Assembly (NCBI GenBank): GCA_029866325.1
Contig: JARWZO010000019.1
Location: 1-64,000 of the forward strand
Source of the DNA: Fluviicola sp.
GTDB lineage: Bacteria; Bacteroidota; Bacteroidia; Flavobacteriales_D; Crocinitomicaceae
Length of the DNA stretch: 64,000 nucleotides
Direction of reading: 5' to 3'
In this document: piece by piece, positions 27,421 through 35,434 of the stretch
Numbering within the stretch: position 1 is the stretch's first letter
Layout: each line of letters starts with the position of its first letter
Translations under genes and position numbers: made by a program
The notes under the pieces: model-generated
The model's input: only the letters and a program-made list of their open reading frames with translations
What the model was told of the DNA's origin: nothing
The model's database searches: none

Positions 27421-28713
27421 TTAGTTCTTTTTTAGCCATTGAAAAATTTGTTTCAATCGTACCGAATGACCGAATTGTAAGATTCCGTTTTTATATAATT
27501 TGCCCGCGAGTGAAAGTACCGCAAATGCGCTCACCAAAAGGATTAGGAGCGAAATAAACAATTGATAACCCTCGCCCTCCGGATAACCGACCGCCAATTT
27601 CACCATCACCACAACCGGAGCTGTAAACGGCAAATAATGGTACACCTGTGCCAATTGTGTTTCAGGATTATTGAGGACATAATACCCCGAATACAAGGCA
27701 AATAGTAATAACGCGATGAGTGGTAAAAGAAATTGTTGTCCATCCGATTCGGAACCGGTAACTGCTCCCAACGCAGCAAAAAATGCTCCATAGAACAAGT
27801 AACCGACGGCAAAAAACAGCAGAAAATAACCGACCATGCTCGAGAATTGAATGCGTTCAAAGATCAATTCCACAAATTCATTATAAGCAACCGATGTGGT
27901 GCTTTGCGCCAAATTTGCGGGGTCGTAGCCATTCACAAACACCGTTTCACGCATGAAGTACAAGCCAACGGAAATGATGACAGCCCACACAAAGAATTGG
28001 ATAAAAGCGCTCAAACCAACTCCCACAATTTTACCCAGCATGAGTGCTCGCGGATGCACAGTTGCAACTAGAATCTCAACAATTCGATTGCTTTTTTCGC
28101 GTGATACCGACCGCAAGATTGTCATTCCGAAAAGGAAAATAAACACAAAAATCACCGTTCCGAAGAACAAGCCTACCCAGCCTGCCAAATCGCTTGATTG
28201 TTCGGTAGGATCGTAGGCGTTTTTAAACGACATCTGAAGCGGTTGCTTGATTTTCCGGAAATCGTTGGCTGATAACTTGGTGAATTTTGCCGCCAGAATT
28301 TCTTCCAGACGCCGTTCTATCTGGTAACGAATATTAATGGTCATGTTGAGTGACGGCTTTTCGCGGTAGAACACAAAACTCACTTTATTGGTGATGATTT
28401 TTTCGTTTACTTCAACCAAAGCATCAAAATCCTGGTAATTTTTTCCTGAAGCAAAATCGGCAATTTCAATGTAGTCCGACGCAAACGAATAATTGATCGA
28501 TTTATCAACTCCGGGCATGATTTTATTTTCCATGATGCCTCGTGGGTCAGAGATCAACACCTTCCAGCTTTGTTGCTTGTTTTCACCCATAGCAAATAAC
28601 AAATACGTCAGCGACAACACCAAAAGCGGTCCTACAAGCGCCATTACAACAAACGAACGGCTTCCGATTCGTTCGCGTAATTCGCGCATGGCTATAATCC
28701 AACTGTTTTTCAT
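27421..28713 (-). CDS. ABC-2 type exporter permease (NatB-like)
   Basis: 430 aa. One N-terminal membrane segment (about 20-42), then a 130-residue extracytoplasmic domain, then a cluster of five or six helices from about residue 175 to 410. The RSVSREKSNRIVEILVATVHP segment after the second helix is the conserved signature of the NatB/ABC-2 permease family, which exports ions or small molecules. The partner ATPase gene is upstream on the same strand and Ppx follows at once. Na+ export is only a family-level possibility. Confidence 0.85.
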   Translation of the reverse strand: MKNSWIIAMRELRERIGSRSFVVMALVGPLLVLSLTYLLFAMGENKQQSWKVLISDPRGIMENKIMPGVDKSINYSFASDYIEIADFASGKNYQDFDALVEVNEKIITNKVSFVFYREKPSLNMTINIRYQIERRLEEILAAKFTKLSANDFRKIKQPLQMSFKNAYDPTEQSSDLAGWVGLFFGTVIFVFIFLFGMTILRSVSREKSNRIVEILVATVHPRALMLGKIVGVGLSAFIQFFVWAVIISVGLYFMRETVFVNGYDPANLAQSTTSVAYNEFVELIFERIQFSSMVGYFLLFFAVGYLFYGAFFAALGAVTGSESDGQQFLLPLIALLLFALYSGYYVLNNPETQLAQVYHYLPFTAPVVVMVKLAVGYPEGEGYQLFISLLILLVSAFAVLSLAGKLYKNGILQFGHSVRLKQIFQWLKKN

Positions 28714-28715
28714 AT

Positions 28716-28784
28716 TTTATTTTTTTGAGGGAACTGGGATTGGAGGGAGCTAGGGAACTAGGATTATCCAATTCCCTAGCTCCC
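28716..28784 (-). repeat. Spacer hairpin built of GGGA/CTAG words
   Basis: Between the ATPase and permease genes a 13-bp perfect stem (28745-28757 with 28772-28784) is made from short words such as GGGAGCTAGGGAA; related GGGAACTGGGATT copies lie just outside it. It begins at the stop codon of the ATPase gene. It could act as a transcript-processing or attenuating hairpin within the operon. Confidence 0.55.
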
Positions 28785-29710
28785 TATTTCCCTATGTCCT
28801 CTTTTACGGAAACCGCGTTAATAAACAACTCCTGCATAGAAGGCAGTACCTCCCAGGCAGCTTCAATTTTCACAGCTCCAATCAATACCTTTAGCAAATC
28901 TTCAAACTGGTTGTCGCCGCGCATTTTTACGCGAGCAATAAAGCGATCATCACCCAGAATTTCTTTATCGATGAGTTCGAAACCGGTCCACAATGCATTC
29001 ACAAAACCAATCATGGTTCCTCTGAATTTCACAGCGTATTCGCCTACTCTAGCCGATTCCTGCAATTCGGAAACGCGACCCTCCATGATTTTTTTGGATT
29101 GATGAATCAGTGCCACACGGTCGCAAATTTCTTCAACGCTGCGCATATTGTGGGTTGAAATGAGAATTGTTTTGCCCTTGGCTTTCATTTCCACCAATTC
29201 TTGCTTGATCAGTTCTACATTCACCGGATCGAAACCCGAAAACGGTTCATCGAGGATTAACAATTCGGGTTCGTGTAATACAGCACAAATAAACTGCACT
29301 TTTTGCGCCATTCCTTTCGAAAGTTCGTCGATGCGTTTTTTGCGCCATGACTGAATTTCAAAACGATTCAACCAATAATCCAATGCTTGTTTGATATCCG
29401 TTTTGGTCATCCCGCGAAGTGCTCCGAAGAAAAAAGCATGAGCCTCAACGGTCATGTTTTTATACAATCCACGCTCTTCGGGCAAATAACCAATGTGGAT
29501 TAAGTGCTTTTGCTTCAGTAAATCGCCTTTGAAACGAACCGTTCCCTGATCGGGTTCAATGATACGGTTGATGACGCGAATCAAGGTGGTTTTACCGGCA
29601 CCGTTTGGACCCAGTAACCCAAAAATTTCACCTGTTCGTAGCGACAATGACACATCATCGAGCGCCGCTTTACGTTGGTAGCGTTTGGTAATTTGTTGGA
29701 TTTCGAGCAT
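28784..29710 (-). CDS. ABC transporter ATP-binding protein (NatA-like)
   Basis: 308 aa from the ATG at 29710; the 20 residues of a longer frame are not conserved-looking. Walker A GPNGAGKTT, Q-loop region GYLPEERGL, signature LSKGMAQKVQF (a variant of LSGGQ) and Walker B LLILDEPFSGFD are all present in the first 180 residues; the C-terminal 90 residues are an accessory domain found in the NatA branch. It should energise the NatB-like permease encoded next. Energy source for export of an unknown substrate. Confidence 0.88.
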   Translation of the reverse strand: MLEIQQITKRYQRKAALDDVSLSLRTGEIFGLLGPNGAGKTTLIRVINRIIEPDQGTVRFKGDLLKQKHLIHIGYLPEERGLYKNMTVEAHAFFFGALRGMTKTDIKQALDYWLNRFEIQSWRKKRIDELSKGMAQKVQFICAVLHEPELLILDEPFSGFDPVNVELIKQELVEMKAKGKTILISTHNMRSVEEICDRVALIHQSKKIMEGRVSELQESARVGEYAVKFRGTMIGFVNALWTGFELIDKEILGDDRFIARVKMRGDNQFEDLLKVLIGAVKIEAAWEVLPSMQELFINAVSVKEDIGK

Positions 29711-29844
29711 CGAATACAGAATTTTGCTAAAAATAATGAAAGATGCGAAGAAAGTTACCACAGGTATCAATAATGAACTTATGATTTAGATTGGGCAACA
29801 GATCACACAGATTTGCACTAATAAAAACAATGTGATAATCTCTA

Positions 29845-30762
29845 TTACCCCAACAATCTTTTCTTCCAATCAGACCAGCGGTAGATTTTTGCCAGCAGAA
29901 AAATCATGAGCGGATAGGCTATTGCCAGAATAGCGATCAATCCCCAGCCCACGCTTGGTTTTGAGGTATCCAACAACAACGAATCGGTTTGAAGGCTCTG
30001 CCATTCACTACTTAGAATCAATAATCCGAAAAAGTTATTGGCCGTATGATAGCCCCATGCGAGTTCTATACCATCGTCCATGACAGTAAGGAAAGCTGCA
30101 AAAAATCCCGATAAGATGTAGAATAACATGGCGAACCAACCAAGTGCGGTGACTTCCGGATTCATAGAATGGAGCCCACCGAAAATAAGTCCGTTGATCA
30201 ATGCAATGGAAATACCACGTGAAGTGGCTTTACCAGTCCATTTGAGCACAAATCCGCGGCAAAACAATTCTTCAAATCCGGTTTGAATGGGTACTAGAAA
30301 CACGCAAATTGCCAGTAAAAGGAAAAACGTTTCGGGGTTGTAATTCCATTTAATTGCGGATCCGTTCATATTCAGCTCTATTGCTATGAGGATTCCTTCA
30401 ATGACAGCCCACAAACCAAATGCTACAAAAAAGCGTTTTAGGTCAACGCGTTTTCGGGTGGTGAAAAACGTAATTGCCGGCACGCGATGATTAAATCTAA
30501 ACGCTAGTAGGAGCATAAAAAAGCCAACAACGAACACGAATAGCTGATAGGTAAGGTTTTCGTTATTCGAGAACAAACTCGTGAATTCATCCGGAGAAAG
30601 TTCATCCAACTCCTTCAAGGAAACACCTTTCAAAGCAGCTCCTATCATGTAAGGAACTCGCCCGAAACCAATAATGCCGGTAATGACCAAAACCAGTGTC
30701 AACAGATAACGCCACCATTCGTTTCGTTGATTTGTAAGTGGGGAAATGAAGTAGTTACTCAT
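29845..30762 (-). CDS. CPBP family intramembrane metalloprotease
   Basis: 305 aa, about seven membrane segments. CPBP (CAAX protease/bacteriocin-processing) proteins are zinc peptidases inside the membrane. The EExxxR motif is EELFCRGF near residue 165, a second conserved His motif is GLHSMNPE near 200, and the third element HTANNFFG lies near 243. Family members act in CAAX processing, self-immunity or membrane homeostasis. There is no bacteriocin gene nearby, so the substrate is open. Single gene. Confidence 0.85.
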   Translation of the reverse strand: MSNYFISPLTNQRNEWWRYLLTLVLVITGIIGFGRVPYMIGAALKGVSLKELDELSPDEFTSLFSNNENLTYQLFVFVVGFFMLLLAFRFNHRVPAITFFTTRKRVDLKRFFVAFGLWAVIEGILIAIELNMNGSAIKWNYNPETFFLLLAICVFLVPIQTGFEELFCRGFVLKWTGKATSRGISIALINGLIFGGLHSMNPEVTALGWFAMLFYILSGFFAAFLTVMDDGIELAWGYHTANNFFGLLILSSEWQSLQTDSLLLDTSKPSVGWGLIAILAIAYPLMIFLLAKIYRWSDWKKRLLG

Positions 30763-30852
30763 AATTCAAAGTTATTAGAAAAAAAACGGTTTGGATGATC
30801 AATTTTGGAATTTGTTTCTTCTAATTTGTGGATATCAAAAAGTGTTTTAGAA

Positions 30853-31035
30853 GTCTTACCCTACGGGGTAATGGTGACTCTAGAGTTGCAATTTTACCAT
30901 ATTACGTCCCTACTGGACGGTCATGTTGATGGTAAAATTATCGAACAATCATCTCGCTTTGGTATAGCGTCCCGTAGGGACGAAATATAATAGATAACGT
31001 CAGTAAAGTCGCCCTTTACCCCGTAGGGGTAAGAC
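30853..31035. mobile_element. 183-bp nested palindrome, MITE-like or REP-type element
   Basis: Ends are inverted repeats of 19-20 bp (30853-30871 and 31016-31035, one base gap) built around CCCTACGGGG. Inside lies a second inverted pair of 21 bp (30899-30919 and 30968-30988) built around CGTCCCTACnGGACG, partly overlapping a third of 10 bp (ATTTTACCAT at 30891-30900 with ATGGTAAAAT at 30929-30938). There is no coding capacity beyond a short shadow frame. I see no target-site duplication. CCCTACGGG-type repeats recur in Bacteroidota genomes as I recall. Confidence 0.6.
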
Positions 31036-31057
31036 AAAAATCATCCGAAAATCTCCC

Positions 31058-31087
31058 ACAAAAAAAGGACGTTCCTCCAAACGTCCT
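31058..31087 (-). terminator. Terminator of dnaJ
   Basis: A 9-bp stem (AAGGACGTT pairing with AACGTCCTT) followed on the minus strand by seven T, about 25 bp after the dnaJ stop codon. Confidence 0.85.
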
Positions 31088-31110
31088 TCACTTAGTTACA
31101 CCACTCTTAG

Positions 31111-32226
31111 TTAATGAAACATATCTTTCATTCGCTGAAAAAATCCACGTTCGCTCTTGTCGGGGCTTGGTTTGAAATTTTCGCTTTCTTTTAATTTATC
31201 GAGTAATTCACGTTCTTCTTTGGAAACTTTTTTAGGTGTCCACACATGAATGTGCACGAGTAAGTCACCACTTCCGTAACCCTGCAGAATCGGCAATCCT
31301 TTTCCTTTCAAACGTAGCACTTTACCACTTTGCGTTCCTGGTTCTACTTTGATTTTGGCTTTTCCGTTGATGGTTGGGATTTCGATGGTTTCACCTAAAA
31401 CGGCATCTACGAAATTGACAAATGCTTCGTAATGCAGGTTTTCACCGTCGCGACGCAAATCTTCGTGCTCCTGTTCTTCAATCACAACGATCAAGTCTCC
31501 GGGAATTCCATTGAACGGTCCTGCATTTCCTTTTCCGGTAACGCTCAATTGCATTCCTTCTTCTACACCGGCCGGAATATCGATTTCGATGACTTCTTCC
31601 TGGCGTTTTAATCCTTGGCTATCGGCATCGGATGGCTTTTGATCGATCATCTTACCGGCGCCTTGGCATGCGTTACAAACAGATTGTGTTTGCATGGCTC
31701 CCAAAAACGTTTGAGCAACACGTGTAATTCGACCGGAACCGTTGCACGTTGCACAGTTTTTATAGGTTACACCATCGGCGTTGACCAGTTTGTTGACTTT
31801 GATTTTTTTACGAACACCATCAGCAATTTCTTCAAGCGTCAGTTTCATTTTCACGCGCAAGTTGGTTCCTCTGGCTGTGCGTTGACCACCTCTGGAACCA
31901 CCAAAACTGCCACCGCCGCCAAATGCGCTTCCGAAAACGTCACCGAACTGAGAGAAAATATCTTCCATGTTCATTCCGCCGCCGCCAAAACCGCCACCAC
32001 CACCTAAACCGGCGTGACCATATTGATCGTAACGTGCTTTTTTATTCGGGTCGGAAAGCACTTCATAAGCCTCAGCAGCTTCCTTGAATTTTTCTTCCGC
32101 TTCTTTATCATCCGGATTTTTATCAGGGTGGTATTTCAATGCCATTTTACGATAAGCTTTTTTGATTTCGCCTTCGTCTGCACTTTTAGAAATGCCCAAT
32201 ATCTCGTAATAATCCCTTTTCTGCAT
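31111..32226 (-). CDS. dnaJ: Chaperone DnaJ (Hsp40)
   Basis: 371 aa from the ATG at 32226. DnaJ delivers unfolded protein to DnaK and stimulates its ATPase. The J domain holds [16 protein letters not shown] with the HPD tripeptide at about 33-35, a Gly/Phe-rich linker follows (about 75-125), then the zinc region, then the C-terminal substrate domains. Only two CxxCxGxG repeats are present (CATCNGSG and CNACQGAG) instead of four; their spacing fits repeats 2 and 3, so one zinc site remains. This reduced form is normal for Flavobacteriia as far as I recall. Cotranscribed with grpE just upstream. Confidence 0.95.
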   Translation of the reverse strand: MQKRDYYEILGISKSADEGEIKKAYRKMALKYHPDKNPDDKEAEEKFKEAAEAYEVLSDPNKKARYDQYGHAGLGGGGGFGGGGMNMEDIFSQFGDVFGSAFGGGGSFGGSRGGQRTARGTNLRVKMKLTLEEIADGVRKKIKVNKLVNADGVTYKNCATCNGSGRITRVAQTFLGAMQTQSVCNACQGAGKMIDQKPSDADSQGLKRQEEVIEIDIPAGVEEGMQLSVTGKGNAGPFNGIPGDLIVVIEEQEHEDLRRDGENLHYEAFVNFVDAVLGETIEIPTINGKAKIKVEPGTQSGKVLRLKGKGLPILQGYGSGDLLVHIHVWTPKKVSKEERELLDKLKESENFKPSPDKSERGFFQRMKDMFH

Positions 32227-32240
32227 CTTCAATTGTATTT

Positions 32241-32300
32241 CAGATTGCAGATTGACAGATTACAGATTTTTAATCTGCCAATTTGCAATCTGCTAATCTG
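32241..32300 (-). repeat. Spacer hairpin built of CAGATT words
   Basis: Between grpE and dnaJ the sequence repeats CAGATT five or so times in one direction and AATCTG in the other (arms 32241-32268 and 32272-32300), giving a long imperfect stem. It may limit readthrough or stabilise transcript ends within the grpE-dnaJ unit. No protein-coding sense. Confidence 0.55.
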
Positions 32301-32304
32301 TTAA

Positions 32305-32874
32305 TCACTGTCCTACTACTACTTTTGCGTAGCGAATTACTTTATCGTTCAGGTAATAACCTTTTTCTACATCATCAATCACTTTGCCTTTCAACGCATC
32401 GGAAGGAGCCGGAACATTGGCGATTGCTTCGTGTAGTTCAGGATCAAACGCTTCGTTTTTCGATTGCATTTGTTTCAATCCTTTTGCTTCAAGCGTCATT
32501 TTAAACTTGGTGTGAATCAACGCAACACCATCTTTAATTGCTTGAATATCTTCAACTTGTTCGTTATTGAGAATTGCTCGTTCGAAATCGTCCAACACAA
32601 CGATGAGGTCTTTCAGCACACCTGCACTAGCAGTGGCAATCAATTCCAATTTTTCTTTGTTGGTGCGCTTGCGGTAATTGTCAAACTCGGAATATAAACG
32701 AAGGTATTTATCGTTGAGTGCAGCAATCTGCTCTTCTGCCGAAGGAACACTCGAATTTGCTGACGAATTGTCAGTATTTTCCGTTTCCGTTTCAGCCTGT
32801 TCGTTCACATCTTGTGGCTCTACTGCAGCTGATTCTTCGTTTAGACGCTCATTTTGCTCGTTCTCTTCTGCCAT
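32305..32874 (-). CDS. grpE: Nucleotide exchange factor GrpE
   Basis: 189 aa. GrpE releases ADP from DnaK. The first 45 residues are an acidic, Glu/Asn/Thr-rich tail, followed by the long coiled-coil dimer helix (about 45-105, with LRLYSEFDNYRKRTNKEKLEL) and the compact beta domain ending near GYYLNDKVIRYAKVVVGQ, the typical closing motif. It is first in a grpE-dnaJ unit. A sigma-54-like motif and a TGTCATG/CATGACA palindrome lie upstream, like those before dnaK. Confidence 0.95.
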   Translation of the reverse strand: MAEENEQNERLNEESAAVEPQDVNEQAETETENTDNSSANSSVPSAEEQIAALNDKYLRLYSEFDNYRKRTNKEKLELIATASAGVLKDLIVVLDDFERAILNNEQVEDIQAIKDGVALIHTKFKMTLEAKGLKQMQSKNEAFDPELHEAIANVPAPSDALKGKVIDDVEKGYYLNDKVIRYAKVVVGQ

Positions 32875-32899
32875 GATTCTTGCTATTTTTCCGCTCTAC

Positions 32900-32953
32900 G
32901 TCAATAAACTTGCCATGTCTACAAAACCCGACATGGTGTCATGAAACATGACA
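32900..32953 (-). promoter_or_regulatory. Sigma-54-like promoter and palindrome upstream of grpE
   Basis: On the minus strand TGGCAAGTTTATTGAC (32900-32915) has the same TGGCA-N6-TTGAC layout as the dnaK promoter. A perfect palindrome TGTCATG-AAA-CATGACA lies at 32937-32953, 21 bp further upstream. The two chaperone genes therefore appear coregulated. Confidence 0.5.
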
Positions 32954-33048
32954 AGATGAACAGTATCCGTCCTACAGCCTCATTTCACTAATATTTTCCT
33001 TACATTCGAAGCTTTCTTTCTATTGTCTTATTGTTACATGCTCATTTT

Positions 33049-34419
33049 ATGAAATACCTTATTACCGGTTTACTTTCCATTTGTAGTTTAGCTTCCGCTT
33101 CGGCACAAAAGAATCCCGATTCATTGGTAATCAGACAATTGTTTAACGAAGCGCTTGAAAACGGAAAAGCATACGAGGATTTGCGTTCATTGTGCAAGGA
33201 TATCGGTGCGCGTATTTCGGGTTCTGCCCAAGCTGAAATGGCGGTTGAATGGGGAAAACGAAAAATGGAACTTTACGGTTTTGACAAAGTGACACTTCAA
33301 CCCATTATGGTTCCGCATTGGGAAAGAGGCACATCGGAAGCAGCGTGGATGCAACCGAAATCAGGAGATTTGATTCCATTAGATATTTTGGCGCTTGGCG
33401 GCTCTATCGGAACCAACGGACTTTTAAAAGGTGATATTGTTGAATTTAAGCATTTGGACGATCTGAAAAAAGCGGATCGCAAGTTGGTCGAAGGAAAAAT
33501 CGTTTTTCTCAATCAAGCCATGGATCCCAAGCAAATCAGCACATTTGGAGCTTATGGCGGTTGTTATGCCATTCGTGGCGAAGGTGCTGTGGAAGCTTCC
33601 AAATTAGGCGCAATTGCTGTTGTAATCCGATCTTTGGCTATGCCCGAAGATGATCATCCGCACACCGGATCGATGCATTATGAAGAAGGTGTCTCGAAAA
33701 TACCTGCTGCAGCTTTATCAACAAATGCGGCAAATGCGTTGTCAGAAGCGTTGCAATTTGGTCGCACAACGTTTGCGTTTGAAATGGATTGCCGTGATTT
33801 CCCGGACGCTCCGTCACACAATGTAATGGCAGAAATAACCGGCAGTGAATTTCCTGATCAAATCATCACTATCGGTGGTCACCTAGATTCGTGGGATGCG
33901 GGTGAAGGTGCGCATGACGACGGAACCGGAGTAATTCACTGTTTGGAAGCGCTTCGTATTCTAAAGGTGCTTAAAATCAGACCTAAACACACTATAAGAG
34001 TAGTTTTCTTTATGAACGAGGAAAACGGAAACAAAGGTGGAATTAATTACGCCAATTGGGTGAAAGAAAACGGTGAAAAACATGTTGCTGCCATTGAAAG
34101 CGATCGTGGTGGTTTTAGTCCGCGGGGATTTGAATGCGACGGATCTGAAGAACAGTTACTCATGATTCAAGTATTCAAAAAGGCACTTCTTCCCTACGGG
34201 TTGTATCACTTCGAAAAAGGATACGGAGGAGTTGATATCGGTCCGCTGAAAAAGCAGTATGAAGGCATTCCGTTGTTCGGTTTCGTACCTGATTCTCAGC
34301 GTTATTTTGACTTTCACCATGCCGAAAGCGATGTATTTGAAAACGTCAACAAACGCGAATTGGAATTGGGCTGTGGAAGTATGGCCGCTTTCCTTTATTT
34401 ATTGGACAAAACACTCTAA
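33049..34419 (+). CDS. M28 family metallopeptidase, carboxypeptidase Q-like
   Basis: 456 aa from ATG 33049 (a TTG at 33031 is less likely). A signal peptide ends near ASASA (about residue 19), so it is periplasmic or secreted. Residues ~100-245 hold a protease-associated insert (ATEASKLGAIAVVIRS region), and the zinc peptidase domain follows with GGHLDSWDAGEGAHDDGTG (His and bridging Asp), MNEENGN (catalytic Glu pair), ESDRGG (Asp ligand) and the late His in FHHAESD. All expected ligands are visible. It probably trims dipeptides or peptides for nutrition. First of a set of three same-strand genes. Confidence 0.88.
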   Translation: MKYLITGLLSICSLASASAQKNPDSLVIRQLFNEALENGKAYEDLRSLCKDIGARISGSAQAEMAVEWGKRKMELYGFDKVTLQPIMVPHWERGTSEAAWMQPKSGDLIPLDILALGGSIGTNGLLKGDIVEFKHLDDLKKADRKLVEGKIVFLNQAMDPKQISTFGAYGGCYAIRGEGAVEASKLGAIAVVIRSLAMPEDDHPHTGSMHYEEGVSKIPAAALSTNAANALSEALQFGRTTFAFEMDCRDFPDAPSHNVMAEITGSEFPDQIITIGGHLDSWDAGEGAHDDGTGVIHCLEALRILKVLKIRPKHTIRVVFFMNEENGNKGGINYANWVKENGEKHVAAIESDRGGFSPRGFECDGSEEQLLMIQVFKKALLPYGLYHFEKGYGGVDIGPLKKQYEGIPLFGFVPDSQRYFDFHHAESDVFENVNKRELELGCGSMAAFLYLLDKTL

Positions 34420-34440
34420 CGCTACTAAAACTGAAACACT

Positions 34441-34980
34441 ATGATACTTGAAGGAAGACCGAATCCGGAACACGCATCTCCTTACGCTACCTATTATTTC
34501 AATCTTTCAGACAGACAAACAGACCTGATGGAATCGTTGATTCAAAACGGTTTAAAAACAGCTGCATTCATTCGTTCCATTCCGGAAGACAAGGCCGATT
34601 TTCAATATGCTGACGGCAAATGGTCGACCAAAAGCGTGATTGCACACCTCATCGATACGGAGCGAATTTTTCAGTACCGTGCGCTGTGTATTTCACGCAA
34701 AGACACAACAGAACTTCCAGGTTTTGATGAAGATAATTATGCCAATTATTCACCTGTCGACAACCGCACACTGGAAGATTTGGCCACTGAATTTGAAGCA
34801 GTGAGAGCTTCCGGTATTCATCTTTTTCGTCATCTGACTTCGGGAATGATCGATTTTATAGGAATAGCGAGCAATAATCCACTCACACCCAGAAGTGCAG
34901 GCTGGATAATCGTTGGACACGCCATTCACCATTGTCGGATCATTGCAGAGCGTTACCTTGTTGATACAGAAGAATTTTAA
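34441..34980 (+). CDS. DinB family protein
   Basis: 179 aa, the usual length. DinB proteins are four-helix bundles with a three-His metal site, related to bacillithiol and mycothiol transferases. Ligand candidates are the His in IAHLIDTER (near residue 63) and those in GHAIHHCRI (near 160-164). The target is unknown. It begins 21 bp after the M28 peptidase gene and 18 bp before a small lipoprotein gene, so the three are probably cotranscribed. Confidence 0.88.
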   Translation: MILEGRPNPEHASPYATYYFNLSDRQTDLMESLIQNGLKTAAFIRSIPEDKADFQYADGKWSTKSVIAHLIDTERIFQYRALCISRKDTTELPGFDEDNYANYSPVDNRTLEDLATEFEAVRASGIHLFRHLTSGMIDFIGIASNNPLTPRSAGWIIVGHAIHHCRIIAERYLVDTEEF

Positions 34981-34998
34981 CCTTTAAACTAAACGATT

Positions 34999-35352
34999 AT
35001 GCGTAAATTCACTATTGCAACAATTACATTACCATTTCTATTGTTGATACTTTTTTCTTGCGGTGGCGATATATCCGGCGTTAAAGTGCCGGCAGATAAA
35101 AAAAACTACATTGGTACATGGAGATCTGAGGAAATAGTTCTTCAAATCGACGAAAGCGGCTCTGTTGACTATAAGCGAGATTCTGGAGGTAGCACAACAA
35201 GCGTCAATGCTCCGATTCAGAAGTTTGAGGGGAATAATTTTGTTGTAGGAGCGTTGGGGTTCAATACTACCTTCATTGTTAGCAAAGTACCTCACCAAGA
35301 AAATGGTGTTTGGATCATGACAGTTGATGGACGGGAATTAACCCGCGATTGA
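34999..35352 (+). CDS. Small hypothetical lipoprotein, 117 aa
   Basis: Signal peptide with lipobox L-F-S-C (Cys21), then a compact beta-rich domain starting YIGTWRSEEIVLQIDESG, which resembles lipocalin-like or Lipocalin-4-type Bacteroidota lipoproteins in outline only. No conserved catalytic residues seen. Third gene after the M28 peptidase and DinB genes. Function unknown. Confidence 0.7.
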   Translation: MRKFTIATITLPFLLLILFSCGGDISGVKVPADKKNYIGTWRSEEIVLQIDESGSVDYKRDSGGSTTSVNAPIQKFEGNNFVVGALGFNTTFIVSKVPHQENGVWIMTVDGRELTRD

Positions 35353-35408
35353 TTTTAGTTGGCTTTCACTCTGAAAAATTATCTATTAATCGATCAAGAC
35401 AGAAGAAT

Positions 35409-35434
35409 TAAAAAAAGGGCTTTACGCCCTTTCC
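35409..35434 (-). terminator. Terminator of argS
   Basis: AAAGGGC pairs with GCCCTTT around loop GTAAA on the minus strand and is followed by T residues directly after the argS stop. It lies between convergent genes. Confidence 0.85.

Noticed and set aside
30805-30990. 61-codon frame within the nested palindrome
   Set aside because: The sequence is explained by the inverted repeats; no protein signature.
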